DNA of 39,771 nucleotides from Hyphomicrobiales bacterium (GCA_021775475.1 JAJFHS010000072.1:1-39771); one strand, 5' to 3'; positions 26,091 to 35,570 are shown, numbered from the stretch's first letter. Numbers and translations are program-made. The notes: generated from the letters alone by a model not told the origin.

Positions 26091-28544
26091 CTAATAAAGA
26101 CCGCCGGTGCCAGAGGTGAAATATTCAGAAGGTGGATCTTCGGCCTCAAATTCTTCACTGCCAAGTATCACATTGTCAAAACCGGGTTGGGTTCCGGGCT
26201 TGAAAGCCTCGAGAATAACCCCCTCTTCGCCCAATGCAGCCATTTGGCCGGTGTCCACATTAACGGGTATGAGATTGATGCCATCAGGAATACGGAAAGG
26301 TTGGCCCGGCTTTCCAGCCAGTGCCTTTATCATGAAATCGCGAAAAACCGGTGCAGCCAGCTGGCCACCGGTGGCACCACGTCCCATGGGTTTTGGTGAA
26401 TCAAAGCCGATAAAGACCCCGACGGCCAAATCCGGTGAAAAACCTACAAACCATGCGTCTTTTTCATCATTGGTGGTGCCGGTTTTTCCGCCCAAGGGTT
26501 TGCCTACCGCTTTAACGGCCGAGCCGGTTCCGCGTTGTACAACACCTTCGAGCATAGAAGTTATCTGGTAAGCGGTATGGGGGTCAATTATCTGTTCGCG
26601 ATTGTCAGCAAGCACGGGCTCATCTTGTCCCTGCCAGCTTTCAACCGCACACAGGTTACACTGCCGCTCATCGCGTCGATAGATGGTGCGGCCATACCTG
26701 TCCTGAACCCGGTCAATCAAAGTGGGAGTTATTTTTTTGCCACCATTTACCAGCATGCCGAAACCGGTTGTCATTTTAAGTAACGTTGTTTCACCAGCGC
26801 CCAGGGACATGGAGAGCACAGGAGACAGTTTGTCGTAAATTCCAAAACGTTTGGCATAATCTGCGACCGTGTCCATTCCAATGTCTTGGGCCAGGCGAAC
26901 CGTCATGACATTTCGGGACCGCTCAATGCCCTTGCGCAAGGTCGATGGACCGCTGAATTTACCGCCATAGTTTTTGGGCCGCCAGATGCCAAGTGAATTG
27001 CCCTGATCAACAGCAAGCGGTGCATCCATAACCAGACTGGAGGGGGTGTAACCCTGTTCAAGTGCTGCGGCATAGACAAAGGGTTTGAAAGCGGAGCCCG
27101 GTTGACGTTCGGCTTGAACCGCCCGGTTAAACTGGCTGCTGGCGTAGCTGAAGCCGCCGACCAATGCATATATACGCCCGGTATGGGGATCAAGGGCAAC
27201 AATACCGCCGTCGACCTTGGGCACCTGCATCAGTTTCCATCGGGTTTTGCTTTTTTCCAGCGGGGCAACATAGACGACATCGCCGGGTTCGAGCACATCA
27301 CTGGCTTTTTTAATCTTTTTGCCAACACTCCCGCCTCTTTTGCTCGGTATTGCTTTTCGCGCCCACACCATTTCCTTTAGCGGTATTTCAGCTGTGATGC
27401 GCTCCTTCGACAATTCACCGTTTTCCAGCTTTGGCGGTTGCAGGCCAATTTTTACAAGCTTGTTCGACATGCTCAATACAACGGCCAGCCGCCACGGAGC
27501 AATATCACTAAGCGCTTTAATTTTACCGACCTTGGGGCCCCAATCACCCTGATAGGAGATATTGGTAATTGCCCCGCGCCAGCCTTTACGGCGGTCATAT
27601 GCGACCAGACCATCGACAAGGGCATTGCGCGCCCATATCTGCATTTGCGGGTTGAGAGTTGTGCGCACGGAAAGGCCACCTTCATAAAGTTTTTTCTCAC
27701 CGTACAAAGTGATGACGCGGCGGCGCACTTCTTCAGCAAATGAATCCGCGGCAAAAAGCCGGGCTCCATAGGGACGCAAACTAACTTCAAGATCTTTGGC
27801 TTTTTCAACTTTTGCCTGCTCAGCGGTGATATATCCATTCTCCACCATCCGGTCCATGACCCAGTTACGGCGAGTGAGCGCACGTCTGGTTTGCTTGAAA
27901 GGATGATAATTGGTCGGCGCCTTTGGCAAGGCGGCAAGATAGGCCATTTGCGCAATTGACAATTTATCCAGCGGCTTGCTGAAATAATTTAACGCGGCAG
28001 CCGCTACACCATAAGAGCCCAACCCCAGATAGATTTTATTGAGATACAGTTCCAATATCTGATCTTTGGAAAACGCCTGTTCAATCCGCAGGGCCAACAG
28101 TGCTTCTTTAAGCTTTCTTTCAATCGTCCGGTCACTGCTCAAAAGAAAGTTTTTGGCAACCTGCTGAGTGATGGTGGAGGCACCAACCAGACGTTTTGAA
28201 TTGCTGGCATTTCTCACATTGACCAAAACTGCGCGAATGATGCCACGGACATCAATGCCATTATGCTCAAAAAAATTCTTGTCTTCAGCTGACAGCATGG
28301 CTCTGATCATAAGATCGGGAATGGCATTGATGGGCACATACAATCTGCGTTCGCGAGCGTATTCTGCCAACAACTGGCCATCGCCTGCGTGGATTCGCGT
28401 CATTACCGGCGGTTCATATTTTGCCAGTGCGTCATAATTGGGCAAATCTCTTGCCACATTCCAGACAACGAGACTGACAGCCGCCATGCCGACAAGAAAC
28501 AATATACTGCCAGCACCAAACAGATAACTTAAAAAGCGGATCAT
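26091..28544 (-). CDS. mrcA: Penicillin-binding protein 1A, bifunctional
   Basis: An 817-residue class A PBP that polymerises glycan strands and cross-links peptides in the periplasm. A single membrane anchor lies at about 5-30. The GT51 glycosyltransferase has the catalytic Glu87 in MLSAEDKNFFEHNGID and RKLKEALLALRIE. The transpeptidase has SAFK with active-site Ser484, an SRN motif in RSRNVMTV, and KTGTTND. An OB-like insert lies between them, as in PBP1A. It is downstream of the amidase (190-nt gap) and upstream of prfB, the standard alphaproteobacterial order. In Hyphomicrobiales PBP1A homologues are central to elongation. Confidence 0.95.
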   Translation of the reverse strand: MIRFLSYLFGAGSILFLVGMAAVSLVVWNVARDLPNYDALAKYEPPVMTRIHAGDGQLLAEYARERRLYVPINAIPDLMIRAMLSAEDKNFFEHNGIDVRGIIRAVLVNVRNASNSKRLVGASTITQQVAKNFLLSSDRTIERKLKEALLALRIEQAFSKDQILELYLNKIYLGLGSYGVAAAALNYFSKPLDKLSIAQMAYLAALPKAPTNYHPFKQTRRALTRRNWVMDRMVENGYITAEQAKVEKAKDLEVSLRPYGARLFAADSFAEEVRRRVITLYGEKKLYEGGLSVRTTLNPQMQIWARNALVDGLVAYDRRKGWRGAITNISYQGDWGPKVGKIKALSDIAPWRLAVVLSMSNKLVKIGLQPPKLENGELSKERITAEIPLKEMVWARKAIPSKRGGSVGKKIKKASDVLEPGDVVYVAPLEKSKTRWKLMQVPKVDGGIVALDPHTGRIYALVGGFSYASSQFNRAVQAERQPGSAFKPFVYAAALEQGYTPSSLVMDAPLAVDQGNSLGIWRPKNYGGKFSGPSTLRKGIERSRNVMTVRLAQDIGMDTVADYAKRFGIYDKLSPVLSMSLGAGETTLLKMTTGFGMLVNGGKKITPTLIDRVQDRYGRTIYRRDERQCNLCAVESWQGQDEPVLADNREQIIDPHTAYQITSMLEGVVQRGTGSAVKAVGKPLGGKTGTTNDEKDAWFVGFSPDLAVGVFIGFDSPKPMGRGATGGQLAAPVFRDFMIKALAGKPGQPFRIPDGINLIPVNVDTGQMAALGEEGVILEAFKPGTQPGFDNVILGSEEFEAEDPPSEYFTSGTGGLY

Positions 28545-28735
28545 TGTGTTGGATTACACCTTTGAGCTTTTAGGGTCAAAACCCTTATCGTACGTGTTTA
28601 TGAGTCTAAGACCTAGGTCATAAATATGGCAAACCCGGGGCCAATTAAAGCTGTGATTTGAAATATCATCTTCCCATACCAGTTCAACCACCAGTTTGTA
28701 CATGACCTTATCCTGTACCGGGTATCGCATGGGCT

Positions 28736-30046
28736 CTATGATCTAAAGTATTTGTCTATTGATTTGGCGACTGATCGGGAAACCTTGCGGCGCCAATTCT
28801 GTGATTTAAGTAACCTCGCATCCTGGCCATTGCTCAAAAAGCCAAGCTCAATCAATACAGAGGGTATATCAGGCGCTTTAAGAACTGCAAAGCCGGCAAA
28901 CCGGTGCGGCTTGTTATTTATTTTGGTGACGCCTTTAAGTCCCTTGACTACCGTTTGAGCGAAAAATATCGAATGGTTTTTTGTTTCCCGTAACACCAGG
29001 TCGATAAGAATATCGGTTACCACATCATTTTGCCGGCCAAGATCCACGCCGGCAATGATGTCCGAGCGATTTTCTTTCTGCGCCAGAGCTGCAGCTTCAA
29101 CATCAGAAGCTTTTTCAGATAATGTATATAAAGTCGTCCCCCGAACATAGGATCGATTGACCGTGTCGGCGTGAATGGAGATGAACAAATCCCCGTCATT
29201 CTTGCGCGCAAACTCCACGCGTTTACGCAACGGTATAAAGGTGTCATCTTCCCGGGTCATCAAGACGTGGTAGCGGCCTGTTTTCAACAGAATTTTCTTC
29301 AATATTCTGGCAACCGAAAGAACAATTCTCTTTTCTTGTACGCCACGCGGATCAACGGCCCCCGAATCAATACCGCCGTGACCAGGATCAATAATAATGG
29401 TTTTTTTTGCTCGTTTTTTGCTTGCCCGATCGGTTTTTTTGTTAAATCCGGGGATGATAGTACCGCGAGGTTTTGGAACAGGGATCGGAATTCCTGCCAA
29501 TTTTTCTGCATTGGACTGGGCCTGCAACTGGCTTTTACGATTTTTCTGAAAAGTTTTTTTGTCAGTTTTAACAATATCGACCACCAGCCGCGCCGGTTTT
29601 TGGTTTCTGGCCGGGATTACGAACGATTTCTGAATAAGAACCGGTGCACTGGTGTCGATTACGATGCGAGAGCGACCAGGCGAAAAAAGGCCAAAGCGAT
29701 ACCCGGTCACCAGCCCGCGCCCGGAAGACCCCTGCCCCGATGGCAGTTGGAAGTTAACTTCAGGCAGATCTATAATTACGCGATACGGATCGGGCAAAAC
29801 ATATACGGCGTACCCGATAGAACCTGAAATATCGACAACAAAACGGGTGCGCCGTTTATCACCGCCCAATCGCGCATTGGTGGCTTGCGGGACGATTTGA
29901 TCTTCTTTGAGCTTAGCAATAGCGTCAGCCGGTGTAAAAACCCAGCCAGAAACAATTAAAAAAATCAACAAAAACCGTTGCACACCAACCAGGGGACGAA
30001 TTACTTCAGCAAAACAACTTTTAATGTTAATAAAATTACTTTTCAT
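28736..30046 (-). CDS. N-acetylmuramoyl-L-alanine amidase, AMIN plus Amidase_3 (AmiC-like)
   Basis: A 436-residue periplasmic zinc amidase that cleaves peptide stems from glycan, usually in daughter-cell separation. A hydrophobic segment (24-36, RFLLIFLIVSGWVF) followed by TPADAIA acts as signal peptide. The AMIN domain (about 50-160) binds wall and septum. The Amidase_3 domain (about 215-435) keeps its zinc and catalytic residues: His223 in DPGHGG, Glu238 in QEKRIV, His292 in FISIHAD, and a late Glu in VLIELGFLSN. The ATG at 30046 with GGGGAAG upstream is the best start, but both lie inside a perfect palindrome (30045-30077). It is divergent from rne. Confidence 0.92.
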   Translation of the reverse strand: MKSNFINIKSCFAEVIRPLVGVQRFLLIFLIVSGWVFTPADAIAKLKEDQIVPQATNARLGGDKRRTRFVVDISGSIGYAVYVLPDPYRVIIDLPEVNFQLPSGQGSSGRGLVTGYRFGLFSPGRSRIVIDTSAPVLIQKSFVIPARNQKPARLVVDIVKTDKKTFQKNRKSQLQAQSNAEKLAGIPIPVPKPRGTIIPGFNKKTDRASKKRAKKTIIIDPGHGGIDSGAVDPRGVQEKRIVLSVARILKKILLKTGRYHVLMTREDDTFIPLRKRVEFARKNDGDLFISIHADTVNRSYVRGTTLYTLSEKASDVEAAALAQKENRSDIIAGVDLGRQNDVVTDILIDLVLRETKNHSIFFAQTVVKGLKGVTKINNKPHRFAGFAVLKAPDIPSVLIELGFLSNGQDARLLKSQNWRRKVSRSVAKSIDKYFRS

Positions 30047-30077
30047 GAACTTCCCCAGACTGTCTGGGGAAGTTCAT
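30045..30077 (-). promoter_or_regulatory. Perfect 33-bp palindrome over the amidase RBS and start codon
   Basis: Two 16-bp arms (30045-30060 and 30062-30077) are exact inverses with one central base. In amidase mRNA the 3' arm contains the Shine-Dalgarno GGGGAAG and runs through AU of the start codon, so folding would hide the initiation site. The 5' arm starts with its own AUG, opening a 13-codon upstream ORF that overlaps the real start out of frame. It may also be a DNA operator for the amidase/rne divergent region. Confidence 0.8.
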
Positions 30078-30919
30078 TGGCTCCCGATACTGCCGTATAC
30101 ATTATGGTTTCCCGCATTATTTCAGACGAATCCGGTGCATTATCGCTTGTTAATTCAATCCTCTTGATGTTGTCAACATGATCATCAAAAAAACTGTTCG
30201 GCAAGGAGTTTGCCGTAAATTGGGGCTATTATTCGACCGAATGTAAAAATAATACGTTTTAAGAATTGAATGTTTGCTTGCCAATCAATTGCGCACTGCC
30301 TAAAAGAATAATGTAAGAGATTCAGTTCTTCTGGTTATGCAGTAGTGGTGTTTGGTTGTTCCCTTGTTGGAATGAGGCCGAAATTGGATAAGTAGCGCTT
30401 GTTACTTCATCAATTGCGCCAGCCACCTAGCACTTAATTCAGTGCTTTTTAAACATTCTCGTCGCCTGACCATGAGAGCGGTTTATGAATTTGCGTCTGT
30501 GTGGTGCCTGTCGTATTTTGACCGACGGGACATACGATAAGCGCAATTTTTGACCGAATCAGTTTGTTGATTCTTAATATGCTGATTCGGATTTTAGATT
30601 ACCGGCACCCTCGAAAATTCAGAGGCCTGACCGGTGCGAGCGAACCAAATACGTCCGACTAGAAATGGACAAGGTTTAAATTAATGTATCGAATGCGTTC
30701 GAAAGATAGGCTTTTGCAAACTCACGTTTTTGAGTTCAGCCAAGCCGTCGTTTACAATAAGGCCGATAAGGACTGTGTCCCGGCCTTTCGAATTCGTGCG
30801 CGTTCTGTGTTACCTCACTTCATATCATCCGGCGCCTCTGGCGAAAAATTATCTGTTCTGCGCAGTGAATACACCGCAGAGCACATTCGACATGCCAAGG
30901 CCCGTGGAGAACCCTATTT
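30078..30919 (+). promoter_or_regulatory. Long leader and promoter region of rne (842 bp without a gene)
   Basis: No convincing gene is present; the frame at 30684-31034 overlaps rne in another phase and lacks protein-like character. A candidate promoter is TTGACC (30550-30555), a 17-bp spacer and CTTAAT (30573-30578). The spacer is the inverted repeat GAATCA-N6-TGATTC, holding two GANTC sites, with a third at 30584-30588. A stem-loop with GCACC (30605-30609) and GGTGC (30633-30637) follows. A small GGCAA/TTGCC hairpin is near 30200. The rne RBS is CGTGGAGA at 30902-30909. Confidence 0.5.
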
Positions 30920-33541
30920 ATGGCTAACAAGATGCTTATCGATGCCACGCATCCCGAGGAAACCCGGGTTGTTGTGGTACGTGGAAACCGTGTTGAAGAA
31001 TTTGATTTCGAATCCGCTGCCAGAAAACAGCTAAAAGGCAATATCTATCTCGCCAAAGTGACCCGGGTGGAACCGTCACTTCAGGCAGCCTTTGTCGAAT
31101 ACGGTGGCAACCGCCACGGATTTCTGGCTTTCAACGAAATACATCCCGATTATTACCAGATACCCGTTTCTGACCGGCAGGCTCTGCTTGAACAGGAAGC
31201 CGCTGATCAGATCGCCGACGATGGCGATGGCGATGGCGATGGCGACAACGGCGATGGCGACGAAAATAGCACCGATGACGTCCAGGAGGCTGCTGAGGCG
31301 GACCTGGATGAAAAAGATGCAGACGAAGACGCCGTTGAAGCTGATAAAGAAGCTGACGATAGCGATGATGACCCAGAGGACAGCGATGATAGCGACGCTG
31401 CTGACAGCGAAGACGACGATGTGGATACCGTCGGTGCGGAAGATGCGTTGGAAGAAGTGCCTGTGCGAAAAAAACGCAGGGTGCGATCCTATAAAATTCA
31501 GGAAGTCATAAAACGTCGGCAAATCATTCTTATTCAGGTTGTAAAAGAAGAACGCGGCAACAAAGGTGCGGCACTGACAACATATCTGTCTTTGGCCGGT
31601 CGCTATTGTGTGCTCATGCCCAATACCGCGCGTGGCGGTGGCATTTCACGTAAAATTACCAATGTTTCCGATCGCAAGCGGTTAAAGGAAATAGCCTCCA
31701 ATCTCGACGTTGCCGCAGGCATGGGGCTGATTGTGCGCACAGCTGGCGCGAACCGGACCAAGGCTGAAATCAAGCGCGATTACGAATATCTTTTGCGCCT
31801 GTGGGAAAATGTGCGTGATCTCACATTGGAATCAAGTGCACCAAATCTGGTTTATGAAGAAGGCAGCCTGATCAAGCGTTCGATCCGTGATTTATATTCC
31901 AAAGATGTGGACAGCATTACCATTGACGGCGAGGCTGGCTACAAGGAAGCCAAAGATTTCATGCGCATGTTGATGCCGAGCCATGCCAAGAACGTCAAGC
32001 TCTACAAAGGCACCGAAGGGCTTTTCATGAACCAGCAGGTTGAAAAGCAACTCGATAATATGCTCAACCCGCAAGTCACTCTGAAATCCGGCGGCTATCT
32101 CGTTATTAATCAAACAGAAGCTCTGGTGGCGATAGATGTGAACTCGGGCCGCTCGACGCGCGAGCGCAATATTGAAGCCACCGCCCTGTCGACCAACCTT
32201 GAAGCCGCGGCCGAAGTTGCCCGCCAGCTGCGCCTGCGTGATCTTGCCGGTCTGGTGGTTATCGATTTTATTGACATGGAAGAAAACCGCAACAACCGGG
32301 CGGTAGAGCGAAAACTAAAGGAATGCCTGCGCGGTGATCGCGCGCGCATCCAGATTGGTCGCATCAGCCATTTCGGTCTGTTGGAAATGTCACGCCAGCG
32401 CTTGCGTTCAGGTGTTCTCGAAGGTTCCACCAAAACCTGCCCGCTGTGTCAGGGGCAGGGCTTTGTTCGCTCGGTGGAAAGTGCAGCCTTGCACATATTA
32501 CGCGGCATTGAAGAATTTATTATCAACGGTAACAAGCAAAACCTGATAGTTGCCACCACCGCCGAAGTGGCTTTTTATATTCTCAATCAAAAGCGTGACA
32601 ATCTGTTGTCGATTGAGAGTACTTACTCTGTTTCTTTATTGCTAGAAATTGACGAAACACTTCTGGGCGATAATTACACCATTCGCCATAGTGCGGGCGG
32701 TCCTGTCGTCAAGGCACCTCAAAACGTCTCCGAACAAGCTGGAGCGGCAGTGGATGAAGCGTCAAAAGAAGACCAGCCACGCAAACGCCGCAGACGCAGG
32801 CGCGGACGAAAAGATCGTAATGGTGCCACTCAAGAAGGCGGTTCCCAGGATAATGCTGTTGAGGCAAATGCTGGTGAAGATGATCAACCTGAAGCCGTTA
32901 GAGCCGAAAACCCTGAAAATTCATCACCAGAAGATGGCGATGGTGAACAGCCGCGTTCCAAGCGTCGCAGAGGCCGCCGCGGTGGCAGAAAACGGCGCGA
33001 ACGCCAGGAAAACACCGAGGCTCAAACAACGGAGAATACCGAAGTTGTTGCCGCCGAAAGTGACAGTGTTGCGCCTGCTGAAGGCGCTACGGTCGAAACT
33101 CCTGTACCCGATGAGGTTGTTTCACCTGCACCCGATGTCGAAGACGCTGCAGAAAAACCCAAACGCACCCGGCGCCGCACAGCTGCAAAAGACAGCAAGG
33201 CAAAGCCTGCCCGGCGCAAAAAATCAACTGAAATCGCAGAAACTTCTGATACTGAATCTGAGGGAGTTGATGCTTCGGGGGCAAACGAAAAGCCCGCACC
33301 AAAACGGCCCCGGCGACGCACCCGCAGCAAAAAGGCTGATGACAGTGCAGAAACACCTTCGGCGGCTGAACAAAGCCCTGCCCAGGCCAATGGCTCTGAA
33401 GAAAGTTCAGATGCGCCCAAAGCTGAAGCCGCGACAACAAGTCAACCTGAAACGATAGCCGCCACACCGGTTGAGACAACTGCGGAACCCGCAGCCAAAC
33501 CAAAAAGAGGCTGGTGGCAACGGCGAATTTCGGGAGAATAA
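30920..33541 (+). CDS. rne: Ribonuclease E
   Basis: An 873-residue endoribonuclease, the core of the RNA degradosome. The S1 domain starts at about residue 37 and is split by an insert of about 100 acidic residues (98-190, rich in Asp, Glu and Ser), typical of alphaproteobacteria. Catalytic Asp406 (VAIDVNSGRS) and Asp449 (GLVVIDFIDM) are 43 residues apart as in E. coli (303/346), and the zinc-link CPLC is at 507-510, 58 residues further, again as in E. coli. The tail (570-873) is disordered, with arginine blocks (KRRRRRRGRKDRNG, SKRRRGRRGGRKRRER) for RNA binding, and ends KPKRGWWQRRISGE, whose GWW matches the PNPase-binding motif known in Caulobacter. ATG at 30920 has a good RBS. Confidence 0.96.
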   Translation: MANKMLIDATHPEETRVVVVRGNRVEEFDFESAARKQLKGNIYLAKVTRVEPSLQAAFVEYGGNRHGFLAFNEIHPDYYQIPVSDRQALLEQEAADQIADDGDGDGDGDNGDGDENSTDDVQEAAEADLDEKDADEDAVEADKEADDSDDDPEDSDDSDAADSEDDDVDTVGAEDALEEVPVRKKRRVRSYKIQEVIKRRQIILIQVVKEERGNKGAALTTYLSLAGRYCVLMPNTARGGGISRKITNVSDRKRLKEIASNLDVAAGMGLIVRTAGANRTKAEIKRDYEYLLRLWENVRDLTLESSAPNLVYEEGSLIKRSIRDLYSKDVDSITIDGEAGYKEAKDFMRMLMPSHAKNVKLYKGTEGLFMNQQVEKQLDNMLNPQVTLKSGGYLVINQTEALVAIDVNSGRSTRERNIEATALSTNLEAAAEVARQLRLRDLAGLVVIDFIDMEENRNNRAVERKLKECLRGDRARIQIGRISHFGLLEMSRQRLRSGVLEGSTKTCPLCQGQGFVRSVESAALHILRGIEEFIINGNKQNLIVATTAEVAFYILNQKRDNLLSIESTYSVSLLLEIDETLLGDNYTIRHSAGGPVVKAPQNVSEQAGAAVDEASKEDQPRKRRRRRRGRKDRNGATQEGGSQDNAVEANAGEDDQPEAVRAENPENSSPEDGDGEQPRSKRRRGRRGGRKRRERQENTEAQTTENTEVVAAESDSVAPAEGATVETPVPDEVVSPAPDVEDAAEKPKRTRRRTAAKDSKAKPARRKKSTEIAETSDTESEGVDASGANEKPAPKRPRRRTRSKKADDSAETPSAAEQSPAQANGSEESSDAPKAEAATTSQPETIAATPVETTAEPAAKPKRGWWQRRISGE
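31214..31261 (+). repeat. Hexanucleotide GATGGC repeat in the RNase E acidic insert
   Basis: Four perfect GATGGC units in a row and two further degenerate ones encode alternating Asp-Gly (DGDGDGDGDNGDGD) inside the S1 insert. Because the unit is a multiple of three, slippage would change the length of the insert without a frameshift. The flanking insert is also built from short Asp/Glu/Ser runs. Confidence 0.85.
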
Positions 33542-33621
33542 TGACGGGGCCCATTAACCACATTGTCGTTTGAACCGGTCACAATACTGTCGAAATGTGG
33601 GTATATTTTTTGACTTGAGTA

Positions 33622-33654
33622 TTTCCCGAAAAATGGCAACGGGTTTTCGGGAAA
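33622..33654. terminator. Stem-loop after rne
   Basis: Stem TTTCCCGAAAA (33622-33632) pairs exactly with TTTTCGGGAAA (33644-33654) around an 11-nt loop. It is 81 bp after the rne stop. The plus strand has an A-run rather than a T-run after it, so it is not a standard intrinsic terminator; it may block 3' exonucleases. Confidence 0.5.
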
Positions 33655-33680
33655 AAAAAGTGCGAAAAAACAAAAAATTA

Positions 33681-33717
33681 GAGCATTTACGCCCATCGGA
33701 TTTAAGCGGAAATGCTC
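33681..33717. repeat. Short palindromic element GAGCATTT...AAATGCTC
   Basis: Arms GAGCATTT (33681-33688) and AAATGCTC (33710-33717) are exact inverses with an imperfect inner region and a 21-nt loop. Elements of this form recur between genes in rhizobial genomes (from memory, not checked). It is 24 bp before the VWA gene. Confidence 0.6.
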
Positions 33718-33740
33718 CAATTCATTGATCTTGGAAAACC

Positions 33741-35477
33741 ATGACCCGCAGATTTCCAGCTCTGATTTCAACCATAAGGCTGGCTGTTTTTGCCACCTTT
33801 ATTGGTGTACAGGGTATTGTTTTACCTGTCAGCACAGCGCGGGCATCTGAAGCAGCCATGCTGATTTTCGATGCTTCTCGCTCCATGCGCGGGAAAATTG
33901 ATGGAAAAACCCGGATCAACATTGCTCGCGATGTTTTGGGTAAAGCTTTTCAGCGTTATGAGGCCAGGTTGAAACTTGGCATCATGGCCTACGGCAGCCG
34001 CTCGTCTTCCAATTGCCGCGATATCAGATATATAAGACCGGTCGGTCGCATAAGAACTGCTTCTTACAAGTGGGCGATCAAACGCATACGCGCACGCGGC
34101 AAAACACCCATCGCCCTGGCACTTCGCGCCGGCGCCAACAGGCTCGATTACAAGAACAAAAAAACCACCCTGATTTTAATGAGCGATGGCCTTGAGAATT
34201 GCAGAGGTAATCCTTGTGCAGTTGCTAGAAAACTGGAAGAAACCGCCAATTTCCTCACCATACATGTGATCGCATTTTCGGTGCCGAAAGAAGACCTCCC
34301 AAGTCTGGCTTGCATTGCACGCAATACCGGTGGCAAGTTTTTTACCGCCGCCAATGGCACGGAACTCGGGGTGGCATTTGACAATATTGTTACGGAGATT
34401 TCAAATACCGACATCCCGGATATTGTTGTCGCATCGTCGCAAAATTCGGTGGAACAAGATAAACTGGAAGCCGTTAAGGCTGATGCCGATGTGGAGACCA
34501 GAAAACTTCTGGAGGCGATGCAGGAGCGTGCGCGCAAAAACGCCGAGATAGAAAATCTGAACCCCTCTGAAGGGCGCACCACAAGAACAATCGGCGCTGG
34601 AAAAACAATAACAATTGAGCCTTCCAATCCCAGTAAAATTACCGATGCTGTGCTTGGAAATCCGATGAATCCCGATATCCTGCTGATGACCAAGGATACG
34701 AAAAAAGGCTCTGAAAGCCTGGGACTTGTTGCCAGGCTGGCTTCAAATTCTCCTCCGCTGGAAACCAATATAAAATGGGAAATTTATAATTTTTTTAAAT
34801 CATCAGATGGTAACAGATCACAGATCCTAACGTCGGAAGTTGCCCAGCCGATGCTCCCCCTGTCGCCGGGTAAATATATTGTGCGCGCGGTTTTTGGCGT
34901 CTCATCCACAGCCAAAGTTATCACTATTTCGCCCGCGCAAATTACCGACGCGACCTTTATTCTGAACACCGGTGGTATCCGCGTTAAACCTGTGCTGATT
35001 GCAGGTGCTCCACCTGCCGGCAAACTCTCGCAACAATGGATTTTTCTCAGCCCGCCGCCGGGAAGTTCATCTTCTCCTCAACTTATCGCCACCGCAGATG
35101 ACCCCGATGAAATTCATCAACTTAGCGCGGGAATCTACGAACTCATCAGCAAATTTGGCACCGCCAATGCGGTTGTAAAAACCAATGTGACAATTTTGCC
35201 CGGCCTTTTGACCGAAGTCGAAATAAGCCACAAGGCGGGCATTGTTCAATTCAAGCTGTTTAAAAAGTGGCGCGGCGGCGAGGAATTAACCGGCGCCAAC
35301 TGGAAGTTATTTGATGATGAAGGCAATGAAGTCGCCCGCGACCTTGCCGCTGCTTCGGGCGAAATCATCGCACCGGGCCGCTATAAAGTCACAGCACTTT
35401 ATAATGACAACACCTACACCAAAACGTTCAGCATCAAACCCGGTAAGAAAAAACTGATCCAGGTTGTGGCGAAGTAA
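33741..35477 (+). CDS. Secreted von Willebrand factor A (VWA) domain protein
   Basis: A 578-residue exported protein of unknown role. A signal peptide lies at residues 1-36 (cut likely after ARA). The VWA domain (about 38-220) has a full MIDAS metal site: FDASRSM (Asp44, Ser46, Ser48), a Thr in GKTPIALAL, and an Asp in LMSDGLENC, so metal-dependent binding of a ligand is plausible. Four cysteines in pairs (NCRD, NCRGNPC, LACIAR) suit a periplasmic disulfide protein. Residues about 240-578 are beta-rich, possibly several Ig-like modules. There is no anchor or sorting motif. It follows rne by 199 bp; no functional link with rne is evident. Confidence 0.8.
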   Translation: MTRRFPALISTIRLAVFATFIGVQGIVLPVSTARASEAAMLIFDASRSMRGKIDGKTRINIARDVLGKAFQRYEARLKLGIMAYGSRSSSNCRDIRYIRPVGRIRTASYKWAIKRIRARGKTPIALALRAGANRLDYKNKKTTLILMSDGLENCRGNPCAVARKLEETANFLTIHVIAFSVPKEDLPSLACIARNTGGKFFTAANGTELGVAFDNIVTEISNTDIPDIVVASSQNSVEQDKLEAVKADADVETRKLLEAMQERARKNAEIENLNPSEGRTTRTIGAGKTITIEPSNPSKITDAVLGNPMNPDILLMTKDTKKGSESLGLVARLASNSPPLETNIKWEIYNFFKSSDGNRSQILTSEVAQPMLPLSPGKYIVRAVFGVSSTAKVITISPAQITDATFILNTGGIRVKPVLIAGAPPAGKLSQQWIFLSPPPGSSSSPQLIATADDPDEIHQLSAGIYELISKFGTANAVVKTNVTILPGLLTEVEISHKAGIVQFKLFKKWRGGEELTGANWKLFDDEGNEVARDLAAASGEIIAPGRYKVTALYNDNTYTKTFSIKPGKKKLIQVVAK

Positions 35478-35570
35478 AGAGATGCTTTTTTGAAATGAAA
35501 CCGGATAAAGTAGGGTCAGACAAATGTAACCCTGTTTTCCTCACAAAAACATTCATACGGAGATGGTGGT

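Noticed and set aside
30684..31034. A 116-residue frame ahead of and overlapping rne
   Set aside because: It overlaps the rne start in another phase, shows no domain, and rne has a good start and RBS at 30920.
31214..31261. GATGGC repeat as a CRISPR or regulatory array
   Set aside because: The units are contiguous, in frame and encode the Asp-Gly loop of RNase E; there are no spacers.
31076..31522. Minus-strand hydrophobic frame inside rne
   Set aside because: It arises from the reverse complement of the Asp/Gly-rich insert, which reads as Ile/Val/Ala; it is an artefact of the repeat.
33622..33654. Hairpin after rne as a standard intrinsic terminator
   Set aside because: On the plus strand it is followed by an A-run, not a T-run.
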